In this document: piece after piece, positions 33,342 through 41,502 of the stretch
How positions within the stretch are numbered: the first letter of the stretch is position 1
How the letters are laid out: the number at the start of each line of letters is the position of its first letter
Assembly (NCBI RefSeq): GCF_002899825.2
Contig: NZ_PPED02000003.1
Location: 576,263-640,262 of the forward strand
DNA: 64,000 bases
Direction: 5' to 3'
Source: Chryseobacterium phosphatilyticum
GTDB taxonomy: Bacteria > Bacteroidota > Bacteroidia > Flavobacteriales > Weeksellaceae
The notes under the pieces: model-generated
What the model saw: the letters and a program-made list of their open reading frames with translations, nothing else
The model's database searches: none
Told to the model about the DNA's origin: nothing
Translations under genes and position numbers: made by a program

Positions 33342-34745
33342 ATGAATCTTTCGCAGAATACAGTTTCAAAGAGAATAAAGCCTAATCTTTCCATGCTTCA
33401 GATCATTAATATGAGCATGGGTTTCTTGGGAATTCAGATGGCTTTCGGGTTGCAGAATGGAAATGCAAGCCGTATTTTAGCCAACCTCGGAGCCGACGTT
33501 CATGAATTATCATGGTTTTGGTTGGTTGCCCCCATTACAGGGTTGATTGTTCAGCCGATTATCGGGCACATGGGAGATAATACCTGGAGTCCGTTAGGAA
33601 GAAGGAAACCCTATTTCCTGATAGGAGCTGTTTTATGTTCAATAGGACTTGTGTTACTACCAAATGCAGCATCAGTAACTCAGATGTTTGCAGCTAATGC
33701 TCTTCTTCTGGCTGTTATTTTCCTTGCCATGATGGATGCTTCAGTCAATATCGCGATGGAGCCTTTCCGGGCTTTAGTAGGAGATATGCTTCCAAAACAT
33801 CAGGGAACAATAGGATTTTCTGTACAAACCATTCTGATCGGGATTGGGGCTGTACTGGGTTCATATTTACCAGACTGGTTGACGAATCTGGGAATTTCCA
33901 ATGTAGCCCCCAAAGGTTTTGTGGCAGATAATGTCATCTATTCTTTTTATATAGGGGCAGCATTACTTCTCATAGCAATTTTATATACGATTTTTACAAC
34001 CAGAGAATATTCCCCAAAAGAATTTGAAGAATTTGAAGATGCGAAAAAAATAGAAGAAGAGCCTTCAAGATTTTCAGATATTTTTAAAGATTTTGCGGCC
34101 ATTCCAACACAAATGAAAAAGTTGGGAGCCGTACAATTCTTTTCATGGTTTGCCTTATTTACCATGTGGGTGTTTACAACAAGTGCATTAGCTACCCATC
34201 ATTTTGGCCTTTCGCCGGAAGATACCCATTCTAAAGCATTTAATGATGCCGGAGATCTAACAGGTAAACTCTTCGGAATGTATAATCTGTGGGCAATACC
34301 TTTTGCTTTTCTATTGACCCCCATTGCAAAGTGGATCGGAAAGAAACAAACCCATGCTTTAGCCTTGTTGTGTGGAGGTGTAGGGCTGATTTCAATGTAT
34401 TTTATTAAAGATGTCAACCATCTATGGATTTCAATGATCGGATTAGGGTTTGCGTGGGCAAGCATCCTTGCAATGCCTTATGCGATGCTGATTGAAGTGA
34501 TTCCTCAAAAGAAAATGGGGGTATACATGGGAATATTCAATTTCTTTATTGTGATTCCACAGATCATCAACGGTTTGTTTGGTGGGCCTATTGTAAGTGG
34601 AATTTTTGGAAAACAGGCTATGGATTATGTAGTTGTTGGAGGTATCTGTATGTTGATAGGAGCGTTGGTTACTATGATTTTTGTGAAATCTGAAGATGAA
34701 ACACCAAAGGAAATTGAAGAAGAAATCCAGCAGGTACACTTTTAA
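33342..34745 (+). CDS. MFS sugar transporter, SLC45/maltose-type
   Basis: A 467-residue inner-membrane protein with 12 predicted helices. It has the glycoside/SLC45-like features GFLGIQMAFGLQNGNASRI in helix 1, IIGHMGDNTWSPLGRRKPY (motif A, with the RRKPY typical of sucrose/maltose carriers) and MEPFRALVGDML. A long charged loop (about 225-255) separates the two halves. It probably imports maltose or small maltodextrins released by the GH13 and GH97 enzymes. It is last in the amylase operon. Confidence 0.9.
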   Translation: MNLSQNTVSKRIKPNLSMLQIINMSMGFLGIQMAFGLQNGNASRILANLGADVHELSWFWLVAPITGLIVQPIIGHMGDNTWSPLGRRKPYFLIGAVLCSIGLVLLPNAASVTQMFAANALLLAVIFLAMMDASVNIAMEPFRALVGDMLPKHQGTIGFSVQTILIGIGAVLGSYLPDWLTNLGISNVAPKGFVADNVIYSFYIGAALLLIAILYTIFTTREYSPKEFEEFEDAKKIEEEPSRFSDIFKDFAAIPTQMKKLGAVQFFSWFALFTMWVFTTSALATHHFGLSPEDTHSKAFNDAGDLTGKLFGMYNLWAIPFAFLLTPIAKWIGKKQTHALALLCGGVGLISMYFIKDVNHLWISMIGLGFAWASILAMPYAMLIEVIPQKKMGVYMGIFNFFIVIPQIINGLFGGPIVSGIFGKQAMDYVVVGGICMLIGALVTMIFVKSEDETPKEIEEEIQQVHF

Positions 34746-34790
34746 GAGTTGAAAATTGTGTGTGATTGTCGAAAAAAATATTTATCAAAA

Positions 34791-34855
34791 TATCAATAGA
34801 AGCGGGCTAAAGCCCGCTTTTTTTATCCGTTTATTAATTGGCTTTAGCCGAAACC
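34791..34855. repeat. GGGCTTTAGCCC palindrome element, copy B
   Basis: TATCAATAGAAGCGGGCTAAAGCCCGC followed by seven T, then ATTGGCTTTAGCCGAAAC (34837-34854). The hairpin with its T run lies 46 nt after the MFS stop and can end the amylase operon. Confidence 0.8.
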
Positions 34856-35015
34856 TATCTTTATCATAAGGATCGGAGAACTATAGTCTCCGACAGATTC
34901 CACAAATAACACAGATCTTGGGTATCCAACCTGCCCATCTTCATTATTCCCTCAACTCTTTTGTCATAAATTTCCTTTCTTATCCTATATCAACTTTTTC
35001 CCAGATAACATCCCG

Positions 35016-35023
35016 TACATTTG
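35016..35023 (+). promoter_or_regulatory. -7 box of the pirin gene
   Basis: TACATTTG, 21 nt before the ATG at 35045. The TTG of this box is in frame with the gene and is not the start codon. Confidence 0.5.
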
Positions 35024-35044
35024 TATCATAAAATAATCACAGAA

Positions 35045-35773
35045 ATGAAAACAGTATATCATAAAGCAGATTCAAGAGGCCATGCCAATCACGGATGGTT
35101 AAATTCTTATCATACATTCAGTTTTGCCAATTATCAAAACAGAGACAGAACAAACTTTGGCGTTTTACGAGTATTGAATGACGATACCGTTTCCCAGGGA
35201 ATGGGTTTCGGAACACATCCGCACAGGGATATGGAAATTATCTCCATTCCTTTGGAAGGTGATCTGGAACATAAAGATTCAATAGGTACCACTGCGGTCA
35301 TCAGAAAAGGTGAAATTCAGGTGATGAGCGCAGGGACCGGTGTACAACACAGTGAGTATAATAAAAATAAAGATGAAGAGGTTAAATTCTTACAAATCTG
35401 GGTTTTCCCAAGAGAGCTGAATGTTGAGCCAAGATATGATCAGAAAAGCATCAAAGAAGGAGAAAAAATAAACGGGTTCCAACAGATTTTATCTCCGAAT
35501 AAAAATGATGACGGAGTATGGATTCATCAGGATGCCTGGTTTAATCTGGCTAACTTTAAAAAAGGAAACGGTAAAAATTATACACTTAATAAAAAAGGAA
35601 ATGGAGTGTATGCATTTGTTTTAAAAGGAAGCGCAAAAGTAGGAGACCGTGTTTTGAATGAAAGAGACGGGTTGGGAATCTGGGATACCCAAAGTTTTAA
35701 CATTGAAGCAGTAGAAGACACAGAAATATTATTGATGGAAGTACCAATGGAATTACCGGCTTATCTTAAATAA
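35045..35773 (+). CDS. Pirin-family protein (YhhW-like bicupin)
   Basis: A 242-residue cytoplasmic protein. The N-terminal cupin contains GFGTHPHRDMEIISIPLEGDLEHKDS and QVMSAGTGVQHSEYN, which give the three His and one Glu metal site of pirins. ADSRGHANHGWLNSYHTFSF is the family opening. The bacterial homologue YhhW has quercetinase activity in vitro; the physiological role is unsettled. An FMN reductase gene follows in the same direction 111 nt downstream, suggesting a shared redox or detoxification theme. Confidence 0.92.
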   Translation: MKTVYHKADSRGHANHGWLNSYHTFSFANYQNRDRTNFGVLRVLNDDTVSQGMGFGTHPHRDMEIISIPLEGDLEHKDSIGTTAVIRKGEIQVMSAGTGVQHSEYNKNKDEEVKFLQIWVFPRELNVEPRYDQKSIKEGEKINGFQQILSPNKNDDGVWIHQDAWFNLANFKKGNGKNYTLNKKGNGVYAFVLKGSAKVGDRVLNERDGLGIWDTQSFNIEAVEDTEILLMEVPMELPAYLK

Positions 35774-35808
35774 AAAACTAAATTTGTAATCTTAAAATCA
35801 GAAATAAG

Positions 35809-35857
35809 ATCAACCCGTTATTCGTGAAATTTTACGAAATGACCATGACGGGTTGAT
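35809..35857 (+). other. Nested inverted repeats between pirin and FMN reductase genes
   Basis: Outer arms ATCAACCCGT (35809-35818) and ACGGGTTGAT (35848-35857), inner arms TTCGT (35821-35825) and ACGAA (35834-35838). No T run follows. It could be an RNA structure in the leader of the downstream gene or a weak terminator. Confidence 0.45.
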
Positions 35858-35884
35858 ATTAACTTAAAAAATAATTATCAAAGT

Positions 35885-36436
35885 ATGAAAATTTTAGCAA
35901 TAGCAGGAAGTAACTCAGAAGTTTCCATGAACAAGCAGTTGGTGGCATACGCATCAACATTATTTGAAAATGCAGAGGTAGAAGTAATCGACTTAAATCC
36001 TTTCGAAATGCCCATTTATAAGCATGAAAGAGAATTAGCAGGCGGCGTTCCTCAGGAAGCACATGATTTTGCCGGAAAAATTGATGGAGCAGACTTATTG
36101 TTGGTTTCTTTAGGAGAACATAACGGAACCTATTCTACAGCATTCAAAAATGTGTTCGACTGGGTGTCAAGAATCAAAGACAGAACAGTATGGAATGAAG
36201 TACCTATGTTATTGATGTCTACATCTCCCGGAGGAAGAGGTGGAGCAGGAGTTTTAGAAGCTGCATCAAAGCGTTTCCCTTTCCATGGTGGAAATGTGGT
36301 AGAAACTTTTTCACTTCCTTTCTTCAATGACAACTTCGATAAAGCAGGTCAGAAAATTTCTAATGAAGAGAAAAACAACGAATTAAAAGAAAAAATCAAG
36401 AAGATTGCAGCCATTGAATCTATCCTTGAAAAATAG
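35885..36436 (+). CDS. NADPH-dependent FMN reductase family protein
   Basis: A 183-residue flavodoxin-like protein. The phosphate-binding loop is AIAGSNSEVSMNKQL, followed by EVIDLNPFEMPIYKHERE, and SLGEHNGTYSTAFKNVFDWVSR carries the conserved (N)G(T/S)xxxxxKNxxDW motif of NAD(P)H:FMN/quinone reductases. LLMSTSPGGRGGAGVLE completes the active-site region. It transfers electrons from NAD(P)H to FMN or quinone-like acceptors in the cytoplasm. It is probably co-expressed with the pirin gene. Confidence 0.9.
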   Translation: MKILAIAGSNSEVSMNKQLVAYASTLFENAEVEVIDLNPFEMPIYKHERELAGGVPQEAHDFAGKIDGADLLLVSLGEHNGTYSTAFKNVFDWVSRIKDRTVWNEVPMLLMSTSPGGRGGAGVLEAASKRFPFHGGNVVETFSLPFFNDNFDKAGQKISNEEKNNELKEKIKKIAAIESILEK

Positions 36437-36471
36437 AATTTGAATATTCATTTAAAATTACTATTTTTGCA

Positions 36472-36479
36472 AAAAGAAA
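36472..36479 (+). promoter_or_regulatory. -7 box of a possible small transcription unit
   Basis: TATTTTTG followed by C, 4 nt before the ATG at 36484. No TTG at the usual -33 distance; the nearest is at 36440-36442. Confidence 0.4.
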
Positions 36480-36483
36480 AGAG

Positions 36484-36558
36484 ATGAAAATTCAGACCTC
36501 CTATAAACAATGTTTTTCTCATAAAGGGAAAATTGTGGGCTCTGAAATTCTGAGATAA
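36484..36558 (+). CDS. Possible 24-residue small protein
   Basis: The frame ATG 36484 to TAA 36558 encodes a basic peptide starting MKIQTSYKQCFSHKGK and ending SEILR. It is tightly bracketed by a -7 box and a terminator, so the stretch looks like a discrete short transcript. No family is recognised. The transcript could instead be a small RNA, with the frame a coincidence. Confidence 0.35.
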   Translation: MKIQTSYKQCFSHKGKIVGSEILR

Positions 36559-36565
36559 AATAACG

Positions 36566-36597
36566 GCCGATAATCTGAAAAGATTGTCGGCTTTTTT
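36566..36597 (+). terminator. Rho-independent terminator
   Basis: GCCGATAATCT, loop GAAA, AGATTGTCGGC (one G-T pair), then TTTTTTG. It would end the short transcript from 36480 and any read-through from the FMN reductase gene. Confidence 0.85.
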
Positions 36598-36634
36598 GTT
36601 TTCCAAATTTGAATATAAAAAGTAAAAATATAAA

Positions 36635-36692
36635 AGATAAGAAGACATCAGATACCAGACGCTAATCATCAGAAATCTGAAATCCAATATCT
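36635..36692. repeat. TCAGA/TCTGA hairpin spacer, copy 2
   Basis: Left half with ACATCAGATACCAGACG, right half with CATCAGAAATCTGAAATCC and ATATCT. It is a degenerate version of the spacers at 8850, 37703 and 41413, placed just upstream of purM. Confidence 0.55.
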
Positions 36693-36708
36693 AAAAACCT
36701 AAGCAGAC

Positions 36709-37701
36709 ATGAGCAACACTTACAAATCAGCAGGAGTAGACAAAGAAGAAGGGTACAAAACGGTTGACAAGATCAAAAAAGCAGTCGGGGAAACCCACAA
36801 TTCAAATGTATTGAATCATTTGGGTAGTTTTGGCGCTTTTTATGAAATCGGAGGATATAAAAATCCTGTTCTTGTTTCAGGAACAGATGGAGTAGGAACA
36901 AAGCTGAAAGTAGCTTTGGATACCAAAAAATATGACTCTATCGGTATCGACTGTTTCGCAATGTGTGCCAATGATATCCTTTGCCATGGTGCAAAACCTT
37001 TATTTTTCTTAGATTATTTAGCTTGTGGAAAGCTTGATTCTGAAATTGCAGCAGAAATCGTTTTAGGAATGGTAAGTGCTTGTAAGGATAACAACTGTGC
37101 GTTAATTGGTGGCGAAACTGCCGAAATGCCGGGAATGTACCAGCCGGGAGATTATGATGTTGCAGGATTTTGTGTAGGAATCGTAGAAAAAGATCAGATC
37201 ATTGACGGATCTGCGATTAAAGCAGGTAATAAAATTATTGCATTACCGAGCTCAGGATTCCACTCAAACGGATTCTCTTTAGTAAGAAAGGTATTCCCAA
37301 ACTTTGAAGAAGAGTTTGAAGGAAAACCATTATATGAAACTCTTCTAGTTCCTACAAGACTATACTATAAAGATATCCATAAAGTACTGGAAGAAGTAAA
37401 AGTAAGCGGAATTGCTCATATTACCGGAGGCGGGCTTTATGAAAACGTTCCGAGAATCATTCCTGAAGGACTTTGTGCTTCTATTGACGAATCAAAAATC
37501 AGAATCCCTAGTGTCATGCTTGAACTTGAAAAGAGAGGTGGAGTCACACGTCAAGAAATGCACGGAACATTCAATATGGGGGTAGGAATGGTAATCGTTG
37601 TAGATGCTGAACATGCTGAAAAAATATTGCACCTTTTAGATGATGCTTACGAAATTGGAGAAATCACTGAAGGAGCAGAAAAAATCGATTTGAAATTTTA
37701 A
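36709..37701 (+). CDS. purM: Phosphoribosylformylglycinamidine cyclo-ligase (AIR synthetase)
   Basis: A 330-residue cytoplasmic enzyme of purine synthesis that closes FGAM to AIR with ATP. Family motifs are present: LVSGTDGVGTKLKVA (nucleotide-binding region), DCFAMCANDILCHGAKPLFFLDYL, LIGGETAEMPGMY and AHITGGGLYENVPRI. The C-terminus is FNMGVGMVIVV. First gene of the purM-purN-purH-purD-guaA cluster, preceded and followed by TCAGA/TCTGA spacers. Confidence 0.97.
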   Translation: MSNTYKSAGVDKEEGYKTVDKIKKAVGETHNSNVLNHLGSFGAFYEIGGYKNPVLVSGTDGVGTKLKVALDTKKYDSIGIDCFAMCANDILCHGAKPLFFLDYLACGKLDSEIAAEIVLGMVSACKDNNCALIGGETAEMPGMYQPGDYDVAGFCVGIVEKDQIIDGSAIKAGNKIIALPSSGFHSNGFSLVRKVFPNFEEEFEGKPLYETLLVPTRLYYKDIHKVLEEVKVSGIAHITGGGLYENVPRIIPEGLCASIDESKIRIPSVMLELEKRGGVTRQEMHGTFNMGVGMVIVVDAEHAEKILHLLDDAYEIGEITEGAEKIDLKF

Positions 37702-37702
37702 A

Positions 37703-37760
37703 TGACATCAGACACCAGACATCAGACTTTAAGTCTGAAATCTGATATCTAACATCTGAA
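37703..37760. repeat. TCAGA/TCTGA hairpin spacer, copy 3
   Basis: The clearest copy: CATCAGACACCAGACATCAG, then GACTTTAAGTC at the centre, then TGAAATCTGATATCTAACAT. It folds as one imperfect hairpin filling the whole purM-purN gap. Confidence 0.65.
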
Positions 37761-37762
37761 TA

Positions 37763-38329
37763 ATGAAGAACATCGTTGTACTTGTATCCGGTTCAGGAAC
37801 TAATCTGCAGAGAATCATTGATACCATTGAAGCTGGGGAAATCCAGAATGCAAAAGTATCTTTGGTAGTAGCTGACAGAGAATGTTTCGGACTGGAAAGA
37901 GCAAAGAATCATAATATAGAAAACATACTCATTCCAAGAGGAAAGAATTTCAGCAGTGAACTGGCTAAACTAATCCCTGAAAATACTGATCTTATCGTAT
38001 TGGCAGGATTTTTATCCATCTTAAAATCTGAATTCTGTGAAAACTGGAATGGTAAAATAATCAATATTCATCCCGCTTTGCTTCCGAAATTCGGAGGAAA
38101 AGGAATGTGGGGAATGAATGTTCATAATGCCGTTATTGAAGCTAAAGAAACAGAGAGTGGGGCAACGGTACACTTTGTGACTCCTGGGATTGATGAGGGA
38201 GAAGCTATTCTTCAAAAATCATTTGAAATAACAGCCGATGACACTCCAGAAACATTAGCCCAGAAGGTTCATCAGATTGAATATGAAATATTTCCAATAG
38301 CGATCAATAAGGTCCTGGGAAATAAATAA
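37763..38329 (+). CDS. purN: Phosphoribosylglycinamide formyltransferase
   Basis: A 188-residue cytoplasmic enzyme that transfers the formyl group of 10-formyl-THF to GAR. Motifs: VLVSGSGTNLQRIID at the N-terminus, VLAGFLSIL, and the catalytic region IINIHPALLPKFGGKGMWG with Asn and His of the family triad. The third catalytic residue, Asp, is in TPGIDEGEAI. Length is standard. It follows purM across a 61-nt repeat-filled gap. Confidence 0.96.
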   Translation: MKNIVVLVSGSGTNLQRIIDTIEAGEIQNAKVSLVVADRECFGLERAKNHNIENILIPRGKNFSSELAKLIPENTDLIVLAGFLSILKSEFCENWNGKIINIHPALLPKFGGKGMWGMNVHNAVIEAKETESGATVHFVTPGIDEGEAILQKSFEITADDTPETLAQKVHQIEYEIFPIAINKVLGNK

Positions 38330-38496
38330 TGTACTGATAAGCAATGTAACAGTTTACCTATGTTGAAGGTATTACTGAATGGCTAGATTGATGCATTATT
38401 ACATTAATAAAAAAATCTAAGTAAAATAAAAGTAATCCGGAAGTGAAAGACCCGGATACAGTTTGAAATAACTGTGAAAAGTAAAAATTGAAAGTA

Positions 38497-40014
38497 ATGA
38501 GTAAAAAGAGAGTTTTAATCAGTGTTTCTGACAAGAGTGGATTAATTGAATTCGCGCAGTTTTTGGAAGCTCAAAATTATGAGTTGATCTCTACAGGAGG
38601 AACGTTCAAACATTTGAAAGACGCTGGTTTAAATCCCATTCAGATTGATGAGGTAACCAATTTCCCTGAAATGCTGGACGGAAGAGTGAAAACTTTACAC
38701 CCTAAAGTTCACGGTGGTCTTTTAGCTGTTCGTAATAACGAAGAGCATATGAAGACCGTTCAGGAACATGGAATTGGTTTGATAGACATGGTTATCGTAA
38801 ACCTTTACCCTTTCTTCGAAAATGTAAACAAAGACATTTCTTTACATGAGAAAGTAGAATTTATCGATATCGGAGGTCCTTCTATGCTTCGTTCTGCAGC
38901 GAAAAATTTTGACTCCGTGACAGTAATTACGGATGTAGAAGACTATACTACAGTAAAGCTGGAGATGGAGCAGAATGGTGACACTTATATTGAAACTCGT
39001 AAAAAACTTGCAGGAAAGGTATTCAACCTTACCTCTGCTTATGATGCTGCTATCTCAAGAATGCTTTTAGATGAAGAGTATCCTACCTATCTGAATGCGT
39101 CTTACAAGAAAGTATCCGATTTAAGATATGGAGAAAACCCTCACCAGACAGCTGCTTACTACGTTTCTACTTTTGAAAACGGTGCCATGAAAGACTTTGA
39201 GCAACTGGGAGGTAAAGAACTTTCTTTCAATAATCTTCGTGATATGGATCTTTGCTGGAAAGTGGTAACAGAGTTCAAGGAGGAAATGGCCTGTTGTGCT
39301 GTAAAACACTCTACTCCTTGTGGGGTAGCTATCGGAACTTCTGCATTAGAAACCTATCAAAAAACTTTCGAATGTGATCCGGTTTCTATCTTTGGCGGAA
39401 TTGTTGCTATGAATTATAAAATTGATGCAGCAACAGCTGAAGAATTAAACAAAACATTCCTGGAGATCGTAATGGCTCCGGACTTTGATGAAGAAGCTCT
39501 TGAAGTTTTAAGAAAAAAGAAAAACCTTAGAATCATTAAAATCGTAAACCCTGTTTCTGATAAGAAGACATGGGTGAAAGTTGATGGTGGTATTTTGGTT
39601 CAGGATAATGACCTGCATTTCTCTGACGATATTAAAGTAGTTACTGAAACTCAACCTACGGAAGAGCAGAAGAAAGCTTTACTTTTCTCTCAGAGAGTGG
39701 TAAAATATGTAAAGTCAAATGCTATTGTAGTGTCCAACGGAATCCAGGCTTTTGGAATCGGAGGCGGACAGGTCAACAGAATCTGGGCTACTCAGCAGGC
39801 GATTGAAAGAGCTAAAGAAAAATTCGCAGGAGATTTAGTATTGGCTTCTGACGCATTTTTCCCTTTCCGTGATGTCGTAGATTTCTGCGCTCAGGAAGGT
39901 ATCAAGGCAATTATCCAACCTGGTGGAAGTGTAAAAGATCAGGACAGTATAGAAGCTGCTAATGAACACGGTATTCCTATGATGTTTACCGGTGTTAGAC
40001 ACTTTTTCCACTAA
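38497..40014 (+). CDS. purH: Bifunctional AICAR formyltransferase/IMP cyclohydrolase
   Basis: A 505-residue cytoplasmic enzyme for the last two steps of IMP synthesis. The ATG at 38497 gives the usual [16 protein letters not shown] start; the TTG 9 nt upstream is not needed. The MGS-like cyclohydrolase domain (about 5-120) contains [12 protein letters not shown] and [18 protein letters not shown]. The transformylase domain has [30 protein letters not shown] (the KH catalytic pair) and SDAFFPFRD. The 167-nt gap after purN holds a small ATCCGG/CCGGAT hairpin and no exact promoter box. Confidence 0.97.
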   Translation: MSKKRVLISVSDKSGLIEFAQFLEAQNYELISTGGTFKHLKDAGLNPIQIDEVTNFPEMLDGRVKTLHPKVHGGLLAVRNNEEHMKTVQEHGIGLIDMVIVNLYPFFENVNKDISLHEKVEFIDIGGPSMLRSAAKNFDSVTVITDVEDYTTVKLEMEQNGDTYIETRKKLAGKVFNLTSAYDAAISRMLLDEEYPTYLNASYKKVSDLRYGENPHQTAAYYVSTFENGAMKDFEQLGGKELSFNNLRDMDLCWKVVTEFKEEMACCAVKHSTPCGVAIGTSALETYQKTFECDPVSIFGGIVAMNYKIDAATAEELNKTFLEIVMAPDFDEEALEVLRKKKNLRIIKIVNPVSDKKTWVKVDGGILVQDNDLHFSDDIKVVTETQPTEEQKKALLFSQRVVKYVKSNAIVVSNGIQAFGIGGGQVNRIWATQQAIERAKEKFAGDLVLASDAFFPFRDVVDFCAQEGIKAIIQPGGSVKDQDSIEAANEHGIPMMFTGVRHFFH

Positions 40015-40043
40015 TTAAAATAGAATTAAAAAATAATTTGTGA

Positions 40044-40075
40044 TTGTATTTATAGCATTCAAAATTATATATTTG
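40044..40075 (+). promoter_or_regulatory. Promoter of purD
   Basis: TTG at 40044-40046, 21-nt spacer, TATATTTG at 40068-40075, 27 nt before the purD ATG. It indicates that purD can be transcribed independently of purH. Confidence 0.65.
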
Positions 40076-40102
40076 TAAATTAGACTAGATAATAAATAAA
40101 GT

Positions 40103-41341
40103 ATGAGAATATTAATCATAGGTGAAGGCGGTAGAGAATCTGCTTTAGCAGCAAAGCTTCAGAATGACCCAAGGATTTCCAAAATGTTTTTTGCTAACGG
40201 GAATGCGACTACCGATGTAATAGGAAAAAATGTTCATTTATCAGAAATCAAAGAACTTAGAGATTTCGCTATTAAAGAAAAGATTGATCTTACGATTGTA
40301 GGCCCTGAAGCTCCATTGGTAGCTGGTATCAAGGATGAATTCAAAAAACACGATCTTAAAGTTTTCGGTCCGAATCAGAAAGTAGCCAGCCTTGAAGGAA
40401 GTAAAGCTTTCTCTAAGAAGTTTATGCAAACCTATGATATCAAAACAGCTAAAGCGGTCGTATTTGATTCATATAACGAAGCTAAAGAATATGTGCAAAA
40501 ACAACCATATCCTTTAGTAATCAAAGCAAGTGGTTTAGCAGGTGGAAAAGGAGTTGTTATTTGTGATAACCTTGAAGAAGCTGAAGCGACCATCCATGAT
40601 TTCATGATCAGAAGAATCTATGGAGATGCTGGTATTCGTTTAGTTATCGAGGAATATTTACAAGGTTTTGAAGCTTCAATCATAGCGTTCTCGAATGGGG
40701 AAAAGCTTTTCCCTTGTATTGCTGCCAAAGATTATAAAAAAGCAGGAAACGGTGATACAGGACCTAATACTGGAGGTATGGGGTCAGTGGCACCAAGTCC
40801 GGAATTCACTCAGGAGCATTACGCTGATTTTGAGAAAAATATCCTTGAACCAACATTGAAAGGTCTTAAGGCTGAAGGATTTGGATTTAAAGGAATCATT
40901 TTCTTTGGACTAATGGTCACCAAAAACGGTGCTTACCTTCTTGAATACAACATGAGATTCGGAGATCCTGAAACTCAGGTATTGATGGCTCTTATGGAAA
41001 ACAATCTTTTAGATGTTATCCAGGATTGTATGGAAGGAAAAGAAATCGAGCTTAAGTTTAAAAATGAGAAAGCAGTTTGTCTTGTAATGTGCTCAGGAGG
41101 ATATCCAAGAAACTTTGAAACAGGCTATGAAATTGTAGGCGAAGACAAATTAAAGCACAGCAAATTATTATATGCAGGAGCTGCCAGAAAAGCAGACAAA
41201 GTAGTTTCCAATGGAGGTCGGGTACTGAACATTGTGGCTACCGGAGCTACTTATGAGGAAGCCCGCAAGAATGTTTACGAAGATGCAGGACATGTACATT
41301 TCGATTACGGCTTCTACAGAGAAGACATCGGAAAGTTTTAA
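40103..41341 (+). CDS. purD: Phosphoribosylamine-glycine ligase (GAR synthetase)
   Basis: A 412-residue ATP-grasp enzyme that joins glycine to phosphoribosylamine. The N-terminus MRILIIGEGGRESALAAKL, then VGPEAPLVAGI, the ATP-grasp core (PLVIKASGLAGGKGVVI) and the purD signature RFGDPETQVLM are all present. The C-terminal domain ends at VHFDYGFYREDIGKF. Standard single-domain length for bacteria. Own promoter and terminator. Confidence 0.97.
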   Translation: MRILIIGEGGRESALAAKLQNDPRISKMFFANGNATTDVIGKNVHLSEIKELRDFAIKEKIDLTIVGPEAPLVAGIKDEFKKHDLKVFGPNQKVASLEGSKAFSKKFMQTYDIKTAKAVVFDSYNEAKEYVQKQPYPLVIKASGLAGGKGVVICDNLEEAEATIHDFMIRRIYGDAGIRLVIEEYLQGFEASIIAFSNGEKLFPCIAAKDYKKAGNGDTGPNTGGMGSVAPSPEFTQEHYADFEKNILEPTLKGLKAEGFGFKGIIFFGLMVTKNGAYLLEYNMRFGDPETQVLMALMENNLLDVIQDCMEGKEIELKFKNEKAVCLVMCSGGYPRNFETGYEIVGEDKLKHSKLLYAGAARKADKVVSNGGRVLNIVATGATYEEARKNVYEDAGHVHFDYGFYREDIGKF

Positions 41342-41352
41342 TAAAAATCACG

Positions 41353-41386
41353 AAAAAAGATTTGGAAAAATTCCAAGTCTTTTTTT
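41353..41386 (+). terminator. Terminator of purD
   Basis: AAAAAAGATTTGGAA pairs with TTCCAAGTCTTTTTT (one G-T pair), 11 nt after the purD stop. Confidence 0.8.
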
Positions 41387-41412
41387 GTAAAACAGTTAAT
41401 ATTAGAAATAAG

Positions 41413-41480
41413 AGTTCAGATTCTAGATTTCGGACTTCAGACCTAAAATCTGAAATCTGATGTCTGAAATCTGATATCTT
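41413..41480. repeat. TCAGA/TCTGA hairpin spacer, copy 4
   Basis: Left half TTCAGATTCTAGATTTCGG and ACTTCAGACC; right half with AAATCTGAAATCTGATGTC followed by another TGAAATCTGATATCT unit. The right half is itself a tandem of about 10-nt ATCTGAA-type units. Confidence 0.6.
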
Positions 41481-41502
41481 TCAAACAAATCAATTATCAA
41501 AA

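Noticed and set aside
38330-38496. Purine-responsive riboswitch before purH
   Set aside because: Only a small ATCCGG/CCGGAT hairpin is visible. The three-way junction and loop motifs of purine riboswitches are absent.
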